DNA of 41,426 bases from contig CALGMT010000074.1 of the NCBI GenBank assembly GCA_937958885.1, positions 1-41,426 on the forward strand, in the 5' to 3' direction. The notes under the pieces were generated by a model, which had not been told where the DNA came from, made no database searches, and saw only the letters and a list, made by a program, of their open reading frames with translations. Positions 8,666 to 17,556 of this stretch are shown in pieces. Position 1 is the first letter of the stretch, and the number at the start of each line of letters is the position of its first letter. Origin of the DNA: an uncultured bacterium. Lineage in GTDB: Bacteria > Verrucomicrobiota > Kiritimatiellia > CAIVKH01. The translations under genes and the position numbers were made by a program.

Positions 8666-8954
8666 GGGGCTGTTGCCCAAACGGGTTTTTGATAGAAGTT
8701 CTTTTATTCATTCAGCAAATTCTGGTTCGGGTTCGGGTAAAACACCCACCCCCCGCTATGCGGACCCCTCCATAGGAGGGGACAACAAGGCAGATTTCAG
8801 AGCGCAAATGCCAGTCCCCTCCTCCGGAGGGGTGGCCGAAGGGCGGGGTGGGTATTTCCGCAATAACGGTGCCCGAAGGGCGGGGTGGATTTTTCCACAA
8901 TACAGGCGACCGACGGCGGGGTTTATTGGGGACCTTGATTTGGGCAACAGCCCC
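8666..8954 (-). mobile_element. MITE-like element, copy A (about 289 bp)
   Basis: Terminal inverted repeats GGGGCTGTTGCCCAAA at the left end (8666-8681) and its exact complement at 8939-8954 bound the element. GGTC occurs on both outer sides (8662-8665 and 8955-8958), consistent with a 4-base target duplication. Inside are GC-rich hairpins such as CCCCTCCATAGGAGGGG and repeated CCCGAAGGGCGGGGTGG units. There is no open frame for a transposase. A related copy in the opposite strand orientation lies at 26239-26470. The right end touches the stop codon of the 681-aa pyrophosphatase gene (8957-8959). Confidence 0.8.
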
Positions 8955-8956
8955 GG

Positions 8957-11002
8957 TCAGATAAGCATCGGCGCGATCACCAGCGAAACGATGCACATCA
9001 ATTTGATCAGGATATTGATCGAAGGTCCGGCCGTATCTTTGAACGGATCGCCGACCGTGTCGCCGATGACGGCCGCCTTGTGCGCGTCGGACCCCTTGCC
9101 GCCGAAGTGGCCGCCTTCGATGTACTTCTTGGCATTGTCCCAGGCGCCGCCGGAATTCGCCATGAACAGCGCGACCAGCACGCCGGACACGAGCACGCCG
9201 CAGAGCAATCCACCGAGCATTTCCAGCCGTCCGAAGTAGCCGACGAGGATCGGCGTCGCAATCGCGATCACGCCGGGCAAAATCATCTCGCGGATCGCGG
9301 CCTTCGTGGAGATGTCTACGCAGCGCGCGTAATCGGGCCGGCCGGTGCCGTCGAGAATGCCGGGGATTTCACGGAATTGGCGGCGCACCTCGTCAATCAT
9401 CGTATGGGCCGCGCGCCCGACTGCGCCGATCGCAAGCGCGGAGAAAAAGAACGGCATCATTGCGCCGATCAGGACGCCGGCCATGACCTTCGACTTCGTG
9501 ACATCGATTTCGGTAATGCCCGCGCTCTGCTCAAATGCGGCAAACAGCGCGAGCGCGGTCAGCGCGGCGGACCCGATCGCGAACCCCTTTCCAATCGCCG
9601 CCGTCGTGTTGCCGACGGCATCCAGTTTGTCGGTTCGCTTCCGAACCTCGGGGTCCATTTTCGCCATCTGCGCAAGACCGCCCGCGTTATCCGCAATCGG
9701 ACCGTATGCATCCACGGCGAGCTGGATGCCCGTCGTCGCAAGCATGCCGAGCGCCGCGATCGCCACGCCATAGATGCCGGCGAAATGATGGGAAGCGATG
9801 ATCGCCGACGCCAGCGTGAGGATCGGCAGCACGGTGGACATCATCCCCACCCCGAGCCCTGCGATGATATTCGTAGCGGCGCCGGTGGTCGACGCCTCCG
9901 CGATGGCGACAACCGGTTTGCGGCCTTCGGCCGTATGGAACTCGGTGAACAGCCCGATCAGGATGCCGCCGCCCAGTCCGGCAACAACGGCGTAATACAC
10001 CCCGGTCGCGGTGTATGGCGCGTCTCCGATAAAGAACTCCATAGGCGCTATGCGGTGCACGATCGGCCAGGCGAGCGCCGCCAGCAGCGCCCCGGCGCCC
10101 ATCGTGCCCATGTTCAACGCCATCTGGGGATTGCCCCCCTCGCGCGTGCGCACAAAGAACGTGCCCACTACGGAGACGAAAATGCCCGCGCCCGCGACGG
10201 CGAGCGGCAGCAGGACCAGCGGCATCGACTGCGCGGCGACGGCGCCGAGGACCATCGTGCCGATAATGGCGCCGACATAGGACTCGAACAGATCCGCGCC
10301 CATCCCCGCCACATCGCCCACGTTGTCGCCCACATTGTCCGCAACCGTCGCGGGATTGCGCGGATCGTCCTCCGGAATGCCCGCCTCGACCTTGCCCACG
10401 AGATCCGCGCCGACATCGGCGGCTTTCGTGTAAATACCGCCGCCCACGCGCGCGAAGAGCGCAATTGAACTTGCGCCGAGCGAGAACCCCGACAGCACCG
10501 GCAGCACGCGGGTGGAAACCGTTGGCAGATCGCCGCCCCACAGGCCGGAATAGACGAGGAAAAGCGCGCTCAATCCGAGCAGGCCGAGGCCGACCACGCA
10601 GAGACCCATCACCGAGCCGCCCGAAAACGCGACATGGAGCGCGGGATTGAGCCCTTCCCTCGCGCGATTCGCGGTGCGCATATTCGCGAGCGTCGCCACG
10701 CGCATTCCGAAGAACCCGGCGAGCGCCGAACAGATCGCACCGATGAGGAAGGAGACCCCCACCAACCGAAGTTCCGGCTTATTGAGCGCCACCAGCACTG
10801 CGGCGGCAATCAGCACGAAGACCGATAGCACCTTATATTCCCGCGCGAGAAACGCCATCGCCCCTTCGCGCACGGCCGCGCCGATATCCTGCAGCGCCCG
10901 GTCGCCCGGATCCTGCTTTTTGATCCACAATCCTTTATACAGCGCAAACGCCAGCGCAAGCGCTCCTGCGCCGACTGCCGCCACGATCAAACCCATATCC
11001 AT
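8957..11002 (-). CDS. hppA: Membrane-bound K+-dependent ion-pumping pyrophosphatase (standard length)
   Basis: A 681-residue paralogue of the neighbouring long enzyme, of usual family length. It has the same acidic PPi/Mg motifs ([43 protein letters not shown]) and the same [10 protein letters not shown] signature of K+-dependent members. ESYVGAIIG in the sixth helix region is like Na+-pumping enzymes. A strong AGGAGG lies 6 bases before the ATG. It precedes the long form in transcription order but is separated from it by the MITE-like element and a possible terminator, so the two may be regulated independently. The loop after GNTTAA is only about 15 residues here, against about 120 in the long form. 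Confidence 0.94.
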   Translation of the reverse strand: MDMGLIVAAVGAGALALAFALYKGLWIKKQDPGDRALQDIGAAVREGAMAFLAREYKVLSVFVLIAAAVLVALNKPELRLVGVSFLIGAICSALAGFFGMRVATLANMRTANRAREGLNPALHVAFSGGSVMGLCVVGLGLLGLSALFLVYSGLWGGDLPTVSTRVLPVLSGFSLGASSIALFARVGGGIYTKAADVGADLVGKVEAGIPEDDPRNPATVADNVGDNVGDVAGMGADLFESYVGAIIGTMVLGAVAAQSMPLVLLPLAVAGAGIFVSVVGTFFVRTREGGNPQMALNMGTMGAGALLAALAWPIVHRIAPMEFFIGDAPYTATGVYYAVVAGLGGGILIGLFTEFHTAEGRKPVVAIAEASTTGAATNIIAGLGVGMMSTVLPILTLASAIIASHHFAGIYGVAIAALGMLATTGIQLAVDAYGPIADNAGGLAQMAKMDPEVRKRTDKLDAVGNTTAAIGKGFAIGSAALTALALFAAFEQSAGITEIDVTKSKVMAGVLIGAMMPFFFSALAIGAVGRAAHTMIDEVRRQFREIPGILDGTGRPDYARCVDISTKAAIREMILPGVIAIATPILVGYFGRLEMLGGLLCGVLVSGVLVALFMANSGGAWDNAKKYIEGGHFGGKGSDAHKAAVIGDTVGDPFKDTAGPSINILIKLMCIVSLVIAPMLI

Positions 11003-11338
11003 TCACTACCTCCTCGAATCACCCTGCAAGGCGGCATGATGCTGGCGATTCGAGCGGATGAGGTCAATTGTAAAGGACCCGTTAGGAGGAAAAGGCGATT
11101 CCATGCAGGCCGCCAAACGCCGTCACGTTCCCCATGCCCCATGAAACCCGGATACAACGATCACGCCGTCCATCCGTCGTTGAGTTCCGCAATGCCTCGT
11201 TTCGGGTAGGGCGCGGCGTCCCGACGCGCCGCTGCACTGGGGCCCTTTTTGCCGGTTTTTTTAGGACCATTTTTCGAAGAGTCCTGACGCGCCGATGCGT
11301 CACCGTTGACATTCCGGCGCAGGGCGCGCAATTATCAA
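11003..11338. other. Intergenic region between divergent hppA and amrB
   Basis: 336 bases without a gene. It should hold the promoters of both divergent genes, but I cannot name a convincing -35/-10 pair. A GC-rich stem (GGCGCG at 11210-11215 with CGCGCC at 11225-11230) is followed by the T-runs CCCTTTTTG and GGTTTTTTTAGG at about 11244-11262. That is suggestive of termination of a small plus-strand RNA, but no promoter or known RNA family supports one. Confidence 0.3.
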
Positions 11339-12142
11339 ATGACGGATCGAATGTTATACACCTCCATACGCAAGGCCGCGATGGCCGGGGTCTTCTATCC
11401 CGAAGACGGCGCCGAACTGCACCATGCGCTCCAACGCTATCTGCAGGACGGACGCGGCGCAGATACGCCTCCCAGGGCCGTCATTGCGCCGCACGCGGGA
11501 TATATCTATTCGGGCCCGATCGCAGGTTCCGCCTTCAAGGCGTGGGCCGCGCTGCGCGGGAACGTGGACGGCGTCGTCCTGCTGGGACCCTCCCATCGAT
11601 TGGCCTTCGACGGCATCGCGACACCCAGTGTGAATTTTTTTGCCACGCCGCTTGGCCTGCTGCCGGTGGATACGGCTGCCTGTGACGCGCTTCGCGAATA
11701 TCCCTTTGTTAGCATCAACGATGCCGCGCACCGTCATGAACACAGCATTGAAACACACCTTCCGTTTATCCAGGAAACGATCGGCGAGGTCCCTATCGTT
11801 CCGCTGGTAGTCGGCGACGCATCGCCAAGCGACGTTGCAAAGGTCATCCAATTTTTCTGGGACAAACCCCGCACACTTTTTTCCATCAGTTCCGATTTGA
11901 GCCATTATCTATCGTACGACGAGGCACGCCGAGTGGACGCCGCAACCACCCAGGCCATCGAGCAGAACAATCCCCATGAGATCGGTCCCGACCGCGCGTG
12001 CGGCTGGCTCCCGATTCTGGGACTTCTTCACGTCATCGGACGGCACGGCGCGCGCGCCAGAGCCTTGGATGTTCGGAATTCCGGCGATACGGCGGGCGAC
12101 CGATACCGCGTGGTGGGATACGGCGCGTATGCCGTTGCATGA
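11339..12142 (+). CDS. amrB: Memo family protein (AmmeMemoRadiSam system protein B)
   Basis: A 267-residue Memo-like protein, related to LigB-type dioxygenases. Expected metal-site residues are present: H52 in APHAGYIYSG, H86 in GPSHR and C221 in DRACGWLPI. HRHEHSIETHLPF and SSDLSHY are also characteristic. The biochemical role of bacterial Memo is not firmly established; eukaryotic Memo binds iron or copper. I chose the ATG at 11339, since a TTG at 11306 adds a basic, unrelated stretch. The 3' end overlaps the AMMECR1 gene by 14 bases, so the two are probably translationally coupled. Confidence 0.9.
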   Translation: MTDRMLYTSIRKAAMAGVFYPEDGAELHHALQRYLQDGRGADTPPRAVIAPHAGYIYSGPIAGSAFKAWAALRGNVDGVVLLGPSHRLAFDGIATPSVNFFATPLGLLPVDTAACDALREYPFVSINDAAHRHEHSIETHLPFIQETIGEVPIVPLVVGDASPSDVAKVIQFFWDKPRTLFSISSDLSHYLSYDEARRVDAATTQAIEQNNPHEIGPDRACGWLPILGLLHVIGRHGARARALDVRNSGDTAGDRYRVVGYGAYAVA

Positions 12143-12683
12143 CGATCAGCGCGCGCAATTGCGCGCGATTGCGCGCGCGTCCATTCGCAGCGGATTGGAT
12201 CGACGGGCGCCGTCCGCGCTCTCGCTCGACGGGTTGCCGCCGGAACTCCTCGCGCCGCGCGCGTCCTTCGTCACCTTGGAAATCGCCGATCGCTTGCGCG
12301 GGTGCATCGGATCGCTGGAAGCGCGGCGCCCGCTCGCGGAGGACGTGCACCGCAACGCCTATGCCGCGGCCTTCGAGGATAGCCGCTTCCCTCCGTTGCG
12401 ACCGGACGAGTTCGACGAGCTTGCCATCCACATCTCGATTCTGCAGCCCGCGGAGCCGCTCCTGGTCGACAGCGAAGAGGCGCTGGTTCGCGCGCTGCGC
12501 CCCGGACGGGACGGGCTGATCCTGCAATGCGGCCCGCGCAGGGCGACGTTTCTTCCGGCCGTTTGGGAGGATGTGCCGAACCCGCGCGACTTCGTGCGCC
12601 ATCTCAAATACAAAGCCGGGTTGCCGCCGAACGAATGGCCGGCCGAGATGCGGTGCTGGCGCTATGAAACCGAATCCTTCTAG
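12129..12683 (+). CDS. amrA: AMMECR1 domain protein (AmmeMemoRadiSam system protein A)
   Basis: A 184-residue soluble protein of the AMMECR1 family, recognised by LRGCIGSLEARRPLAEDV, AFEDSRFPPL and the C-terminal LKYKAGLPPNEWP segment. The molecular function of this family is unknown, though it is frequently found with Memo and a radical SAM enzyme. Here it overlaps Memo upstream by 14 bases and the M23-like gene downstream by 20 bases. The start is the ATG inside the end of the Memo gene. No radical SAM partner is adjacent; the only radical SAM gene in the window is hemW, 22 kb away. Confidence 0.9.
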   Translation: MPLHDDQRAQLRAIARASIRSGLDRRAPSALSLDGLPPELLAPRASFVTLEIADRLRGCIGSLEARRPLAEDVHRNAYAAAFEDSRFPPLRPDEFDELAIHISILQPAEPLLVDSEEALVRALRPGRDGLILQCGPRRATFLPAVWEDVPNPRDFVRHLKYKAGLPPNEWPAEMRCWRYETESF

Positions 12684-13338
12684 CGCGACGGCCTTACTGT
12701 CGGCGATTCGCCGGGCGGGCGTGCGGCAGTTCGATCCGATCGACTTCCCGGTTCCGCGCCTGATGTGGCCCACGCGCGCGCGCGCGCTTTTTTCGGAGCC
12801 GGAGCGCTACATTGCGCGGACCCGCGCGAATCCCGATTACGGGAAACCCGGCTGGACCCGCGACTGCGGCCGGCGCTTCCACCGCGGACTCGACATCGCG
12901 CCCCTGCGCGCCGCGCCTGACGGCGCTTCGGTCGTCGTGCGATTCTCCGATTGTGCGACCGGTCGCGAATATCCCAGCGAGGAGCCCGGATTCACACCCG
13001 AGGATGACGTTTTCGCCGTGTTTGACGGCGTGATCGCCGCCTGCAATGCGGATTCCGATCAGTCCGACCTCGGCATCTTCGCCGTCGTGCGCCACATCAT
13101 GGCCGGCCGTTGCATTCACACGCTGTATGCGCATCTCGCCGGACTTTGTGCCGCGGCGGGCGACACGGTAGTCGCCGGATCGTTACTCGGCCCGATGGGC
13201 CGGACCAGCCGCAGCGCGGATGCGCGGGCATGGATGGCGATCGCGCCGCATCTACATTTCGAGGTGATTGCGCCCGGGGGGGGCGCATATGATCCCCTGC
13301 TGTTCCTGCAAGCCGGACTCCCGCGCGAAACGGATTGA
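12664..13338 (+). CDS. M23 family metallopeptidase-like protein
   Basis: A 224-residue protein with the zinc ligands of LytM/M23 endopeptidases: H73 and D77 in FHRGLDIA, and the second HxH at 196-198 in APHLHFEV, plus YAHL at 155-158. M23 enzymes cut peptidoglycan cross-bridges. Oddly, no signal peptide or membrane anchor is visible at the N-terminus, so the protein may be cytoplasmic or exported by another route. The ATG lies inside the end of the AMMECR1 gene (20-base overlap), which makes it the third member of a coupled operon. The order of motifs is canonical, so activity is plausible. Confidence 0.82.
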   Translation: MKPNPSSATALLSAIRRAGVRQFDPIDFPVPRLMWPTRARALFSEPERYIARTRANPDYGKPGWTRDCGRRFHRGLDIAPLRAAPDGASVVVRFSDCATGREYPSEEPGFTPEDDVFAVFDGVIAACNADSDQSDLGIFAVVRHIMAGRCIHTLYAHLAGLCAAAGDTVVAGSLLGPMGRTSRSADARAWMAIAPHLHFEVIAPGGGAYDPLLFLQAGLPRETD

Positions 13339-13344
13339 GCGGCA

Positions 13345-13417
13345 TGGGCCCGGAGGGATTTGAACCCCCAACCAAGGGATTATGAGTCCCCTGCTCTGAC
13401 CGTTGAGCTACGGGCCC
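13345..13417 (-). tRNA. tRNA with CAT anticodon (Ile2 or elongator Met)
   Basis: A complete cloverleaf on the minus strand: acceptor GGGCCCG/CGGGCCC, D-stem GCTC/GAGC, anticodon loop CTCATAA and T-loop TTCAAAT. The discriminator is A and CCA is not encoded. The CAT anticodon (13382-13384) reads AUG, or AUA if the C is modified to lysidine. The variable-loop context CTTGGTTG resembles tRNA-Ile2 (ileX) more than elongator tRNA-Met, so Ile2 is favoured. The initiator is excluded because acceptor position 1:72 is a G-C pair. Confidence 0.93.
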
Positions 13418-13455
13418 GGTGATGCGCGAAGCCTAGACGCGTCGGCATCCGCTGT

Positions 13456-15975
13456 CTAGCCGACAGGAGGCGCGTCGAGGACAGCTCGAATCTTTTCGGC
13501 AAGTTGCGCGGCCCGGAATGGCTTTTGAATGAAGTACACGCCCTCGTCTAATACACCGCGCGTTTCGATGATATCGGCGGTATAACCGGACATAAACAGA
13601 ACCTTGATCGTCGGGCGCATAGCCGAAATGAACTGCGCCATTTCGCGCCCATTCATACCCGGCATCACCACATCGGTCAGCAGCAGGTGGATTGGGCCAT
13701 CGTAATTTCGGACCAGATCGATCGCGCGCTCCGGCCTGTTGCGTGCCAGAACCTTGTAGCCCATTTGTTTCAGGGCGTTTTCGCAGACGAGCAGGACAGA
13801 GCCCTCGTCCTCAACGATCAACAGCGTCTCGTGTCCGCCCGTGGCCCGCTCCGCCGCGCCGTTCTGCGCTTCCCTGGCAGGCGTCTGGTGCGTTCGTGGG
13901 ATGCAGATGGTGAATGAGGCGCCCTGCCCCGGCGCGCTCTGCACATGGATCGTGCCCTCGTTCTGCTTGACGATGCCGAACACCGTCGCGAGTCCAAGTC
14001 CAACGCCTCTGCCCTCGGGCTTTGTCGTGAAGAACGGCTCGAATATCTGCGACAGGGTCTGCGCGTCCATGCCGTGCCCGGTGTCAGCGACGCGCATACA
14101 GGTGAGGTCGCCCGGAGGACACCCCTGAAGGGCAGATCTCGCATTTTCGTCATCTGCGGCGAGATTCCACGTCTCGATGGTGATGCAGCCCACCCCGTCA
14201 ATCGCGTCTCGAGCGTTGACGGCCAGATTCGCGAGAATTTGGTCCACCTGAACCGGGTCCATGCGCACCGGCCAGAGATCGCTGCCGGGATTCCAGCGCA
14301 ACAGGATGTCTTCGCCGATCAGGCGGCGCAGCATTTTGAGCATGCCGGAGATGGTCTCATTCAGGTCGATCGACTTGGGGTTGACCGGTTGTCGGCTCGC
14401 AAACGCGAGCAATTGCCGCGTCAGCTCCGCAGAGCGTTCGGCGGAGCGCTTGATTTCCGACAAATACTCGCGCGACCGGCCCGGCGGCGTTTCCTCCATC
14501 GCGAGCATGGCGTTGCCGAGTATGGCCTGCAGCATGTTGTTGAAATCGTGCGCGATACCGCCGGCCAGACGCCCGATGGATTCCAGCTTCTGGGCTTGTT
14601 GCAACTGGGTCTGCAATTGGGTCTGCTGCGCCTCCGCTCGCTTTTGTTCTGTGATATCGCTCCCCACGGCAATTAACACGTCTCGGCCAAAATAGAGTCC
14701 CTTATAGAGCGACACGGTCTTGGGGAAAATCTCGCCGCTCTTACGGAGGCCCCAGAATTCGAACGTCTGCGGCACTCCGCTCCACGCGCGCTGAATATAT
14801 TGCATCACGAGCGACAGATCATTGCGTCCCGGAGGCGAAAGGAACTCCGGCGTGCGACCGATGAATTCCGCGCGCGGATAGCCGTACATCTCGACGGCGC
14901 CGTCGTTGACATCTAGAAACACCCCGTGCTTGTCCTGAATGTAAATGGCCTGGCGGATCGAATTGAACAGGCCGCGATAGCTATCCACGCTCGCGCGCAA
15001 TTCCTTCGTGCGCTCGCCCACGATCCGCTGCAGCATCGCCCGGCGGCCGGCCAGCGTCGCGACCAGCGCCACGAGCAAGCCGGTGAGCAGAAATCCTGAA
15101 ACCGCGGTTCGTCGAATCGCGTTTGCGGAATTCCATGGAGCGGAATAGGCGGGAATCGACACGATCGAAAAGACGCGGCCGAATGCGAAAATCGGCGCCA
15201 CCAACCAATCCGGATTTCGATCGGCAGCGGATATTCGGGAACCGACCGGAGGTCCTCCGCGACTGGTCGCGATGACGCGCAGCGCTCCGCTTTCGTCGGG
15301 AACGCACAAAGCACTTTCCGAAATAGCTTCGGCGGTCGCCGTCTCGCGAATCCACGAGTGGGCAAGCAGCTCGTGCGGGCGCAACGCAACGACCACAAAT
15401 CCGAGCAACGCATCCCCGTGCGCGCGCATCACGCGGCGATAGACCAGCATCACCGGCTCCGAGGAATCCGCGCCAGCCGGCGCAATCGGCTCGGTCGCCT
15501 CTGGCAGATCGGTTTTGCGCGCCTGCATGATGGCGGCAAGGCGCTGGGGATCGGAGGCGTGATCGAACCCCTCTTCGTTGTTCGCGCCGGTGTCGGGGTG
15601 GAGGTAGAGTAGCGGCAGGTGCTGGTCGCGCGCACGGACCGCCCGGCGTTCGCCCGCTTCATCGAGTTCCCACATCGATTCACCGCGCCCCCCGCGGCGG
15701 TCGCTATAGATGTCGAACGCGTCGGCCTCGCCGGCCGACAACGCGGGGATCCAACCCCAATAATCTGCAAACGGGCGATGGTCCAGATAGGACACGAAGC
15801 CGGCGAATTCCGCGCGGCTGGGATCCTCATTGCTGGAAAAGAAATGAACGATGCTTCCTAGATAGCTATTCCCGATACGGCCGAAAAACTCCTGCATGAG
15901 GGTCGAATGGATCTCCGCCTTGCGGTCGAACAAATCGCGGTACTTTCGCCGTTCAGCATCGCGCACCTGCAGCAC
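13456..15975 (-). CDS. Hybrid sensor histidine kinase, main C-terminal part of a frameshifted gene
   Basis: An open frame of 839 residues carrying most of a two-component hybrid kinase. A CHASE-like extracellular sensor (about 20-285) is followed by a membrane span (291-310), a PAS domain (about 330-445), a HisKA domain with phospho-accepting H476 in GGIAHDFNN, an ATPase domain (N587, DTGHGM, GRGVGLGLA) and a receiver domain with D768 and K818. Its only possible start is a GTG at 15975 without a ribosome-binding site, directly after a T7 run. The natural N-terminus lies in the two segments upstream in other frames. The kinase core itself looks intact. Confidence 0.85.
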   Translation of the reverse strand: MLQVRDAERRKYRDLFDRKAEIHSTLMQEFFGRIGNSYLGSIVHFFSSNEDPSRAEFAGFVSYLDHRPFADYWGWIPALSAGEADAFDIYSDRRGGRGESMWELDEAGERRAVRARDQHLPLLYLHPDTGANNEEGFDHASDPQRLAAIMQARKTDLPEATEPIAPAGADSSEPVMLVYRRVMRAHGDALLGFVVVALRPHELLAHSWIRETATAEAISESALCVPDESGALRVIATSRGGPPVGSRISAADRNPDWLVAPIFAFGRVFSIVSIPAYSAPWNSANAIRRTAVSGFLLTGLLVALVATLAGRRAMLQRIVGERTKELRASVDSYRGLFNSIRQAIYIQDKHGVFLDVNDGAVEMYGYPRAEFIGRTPEFLSPPGRNDLSLVMQYIQRAWSGVPQTFEFWGLRKSGEIFPKTVSLYKGLYFGRDVLIAVGSDITEQKRAEAQQTQLQTQLQQAQKLESIGRLAGGIAHDFNNMLQAILGNAMLAMEETPPGRSREYLSEIKRSAERSAELTRQLLAFASRQPVNPKSIDLNETISGMLKMLRRLIGEDILLRWNPGSDLWPVRMDPVQVDQILANLAVNARDAIDGVGCITIETWNLAADDENARSALQGCPPGDLTCMRVADTGHGMDAQTLSQIFEPFFTTKPEGRGVGLGLATVFGIVKQNEGTIHVQSAPGQGASFTICIPRTHQTPAREAQNGAAERATGGHETLLIVEDEGSVLLVCENALKQMGYKVLARNRPERAIDLVRNYDGPIHLLLTDVVMPGMNGREMAQFISAMRPTIKVLFMSGYTADIIETRGVLDEGVYFIQKPFRAAQLAEKIRAVLDAPPVG

Positions 15976-16449
15976 GGAAAAAAATAGTCAACACCAAACC
16001 GGCGCAGAGGGCCAGACAGGCCTCGGGGCCGAACCGACGAGGGGATCGCTGCGATTCGGCAAGCTGCCTGCGCAAGCGATGCCACACGACTAGCCAGAGT
16101 CCCAAAAGCGCGCCGGTCACCGCGAGCGGCGTAATGGCTGCGGAACGTTTTCGCCGTTTCCACTGGCCGGCATCGATATCCATGCCGAGCAATGCGATCG
16201 TCTCTCCGCGAAGGGGATCGAGGATCGGAACCAGTGCGCTGACCCACACCCCCCACCGATCCTCCAAGGGCCCTTCTGTGATGGCGCGCGGAGCGGAGAA
16301 CAGTGAAATCAAATCGCCGCTGGCCTCTTCGAAAATCTCGCCGGGTGGCGAATAGTCCTCCGACGCCGGATCTTCGGAATCCGCCAGAATCGCGATCCGG
16401 CCATCGGGCCGTTGCCGCATCAGATAAACGAAGCGCACTTCCGGATACA
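15976..16449 (-). pseudogene. Frameshifted middle segment of the hybrid sensor kinase
   Basis: In a second frame this segment encodes the end of a periplasmic sensor (VRFVYLMRQRPDGRIAI to LLGMDIDAGQWKRRKR) and two membrane spans (ITPLAVTGALLGLWLVVW and ACLALCAGLVLTIFF). It breaks at a run of seven T on the coding strand (15978-15984). Removing one T joins the frame to VLQVRDAERRKYRDLF of the downstream part. Together with the first segment it supplies the missing sensor half of the kinase. Confidence 0.7.
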
Positions 16450-16709
16450 GCGCGCGCCGTCATCAACTGACGCTTCAAGCGCAGATAAACGGGAGAATCA
16501 ACATCTCCGGTGTCGCCGGACAGGGCATGAATAACGGTCGCATCGATCGTCCATGCCGCAAGGGATGCCTGACGAATCAAGTCCGTTCGCATGCGGGCAT
16601 CGGCATCGCGCACGCGAACGGTTGACACGACAGCGCCAAAAACAAGTATTCCGATCAATGCGCATACCGATACCCATTTCAGCGCACGCACATACGGTTG
16701 ATGATGCAT
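16450..16709 (-). pseudogene. Frameshifted N-terminal segment of the hybrid sensor kinase
   Basis: It starts at the ATG at 16709 (MHHQPYVRALKW) with a membrane span (VCALIGILVFGAVVST) and the start of a periplasmic sensor domain (RVRDADARMRTDLIRQASL). The frame is lost at the (GC)4 run at 16450-16457. Adding two bases there, or removing one, would continue into YPEVRFVYLM of the next segment. Total length of the restored gene would be about 1,080 codons. Confidence 0.7.
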
Positions 16710-16759
16710 CGGATACGCATGCTACGCGCATACGCCATGCAGCACAAGCGCGCCATCGG

Positions 16760-17053
16760 TCAGCGACGACACACCGTCGGCGCGGGGTATGGAACCCAGA
16801 CGCGCTGAGGCACGACGCGGCGGCACGGCGGCACCCATTTCCGGTGATACTCGCCGCACGGATGCTGCCACCACACCCAGTGGCCGGGCACCACCACGGT
16901 CTGGTGCTGGACCGTCCAATAGCCGCCCGCGGGCACATGCTTCGAATAGGCCGGAGGCGGGCACGGCGCGCCCCACTCCATCCTCACCTGCTGCGCGGAT
17001 GCCGCCGCGGCCAACCCGGCTACAAGCGCTACTCCTATCGCGATCGTTTTCAT
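16760..17053 (-). CDS. Small exported protein rich in Tyr, Trp and Pro
   Basis: 97 residues with a clear signal peptide (MKTIAIGVALVAGLAAAASA, cleaved before QQVRMEW). The mature part is short and aromatic (GGYWTVQHQTVVVPGHWVWWQ, then HRKWVPPCRRVVPQRVWVPY) and has four Cys. It resembles small exported proteins with YxWQ-type repeats, but I cannot name the family. GGAGG lies 8 bases before the ATG at 17053; the longer frame from 17083 is not supported. Secreted or periplasmic; role unknown. Confidence 0.75.
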   Translation of the reverse strand: MKTIAIGVALVAGLAAAASAQQVRMEWGAPCPPPAYSKHVPAGGYWTVQHQTVVVPGHWVWWQHPCGEYHRKWVPPCRRVVPQRVWVPYPAPTVCRR

Positions 17054-17134
17054 CGGCTGTTCCTCCGTGTTTGTTCGCTGCACGGATCAGACGAGGCTTG
17101 CGTACGAATTATTCAATCGCGGATACTCTTTCCT

Positions 17135-17542
17135 ATGAACCCGATTACTCCCGACCTCCAATCCGCCGTGCTGTGCGACGATGTGCGCCAGGAACGCAAC
17201 GGAAAATTCATCCTGATCGGCCTCTTTGATGCCATCATGGTGCAGAGCCTCCCCGCCCGCTATCCGCGCCTCTTTATGGTCACCCGCTGGTGCAGCGGCG
17301 AAGGGGAATTTCATCAGCGCAGCCGCATCCTCAAACCAGACGAATCCAGCGTGCTCGTCGAGGGACAGAACATCCCCGTGAAACTTATGACCCCGGAAGC
17401 GACGGCGACCAACGTCGAGATTTTCCTCAATGTGGAGTTCCAACAGGAAGGCACCCACTGGGTCGAGGTGCTGCTGGATGGCGACCTGAAAATTCGCTAT
17501 CCGCTGCGCGTCGGAATCGCCACGGGTCAGCCGCCGCTATAA
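17135..17542 (+). CDS. Conserved small protein, DUF6941-like
   Basis: A 135-residue soluble protein. The N-terminal pattern AVLCDDVRQERNGKFILIGLFD matches my recollection of the DUF6941 family, which has no known function; I cannot verify this by search. A beta-rich body ends in LDGDLKIRYPLRVG. The ATG at 17135 is used because upstream extensions run antisense to the small exported gene. No Shine-Dalgarno is obvious. The gene converges on the coiled-coil gene with only 14 bases between the stops. Confidence 0.75.
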   Translation: MNPITPDLQSAVLCDDVRQERNGKFILIGLFDAIMVQSLPARYPRLFMVTRWCSGEGEFHQRSRILKPDESSVLVEGQNIPVKLMTPEATATNVEIFLNVEFQQEGTHWVEVLLDGDLKIRYPLRVGIATGQPPL

Positions 17543-17556
17543 CGAGCGAACGCCGT

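Noticed and set aside
9080-10468. Plus-strand open frame of 462 codons antisense to the second pyrophosphatase gene
   Set aside because: Same reasons: shadow of a GC-rich gene with no domain of its own.
11210-11262. Small RNA ending at T-runs upstream of amrB
   Set aside because: T-runs and a GC stem are present, but there is no promoter or known RNA family match.
13456-15975. The 839-aa kinase as an intact gene starting at GTG 15975
   Set aside because: No ribosome-binding site; the start would sit right after a T7 run, and the two missing sensor/membrane segments lie directly upstream in other frames.
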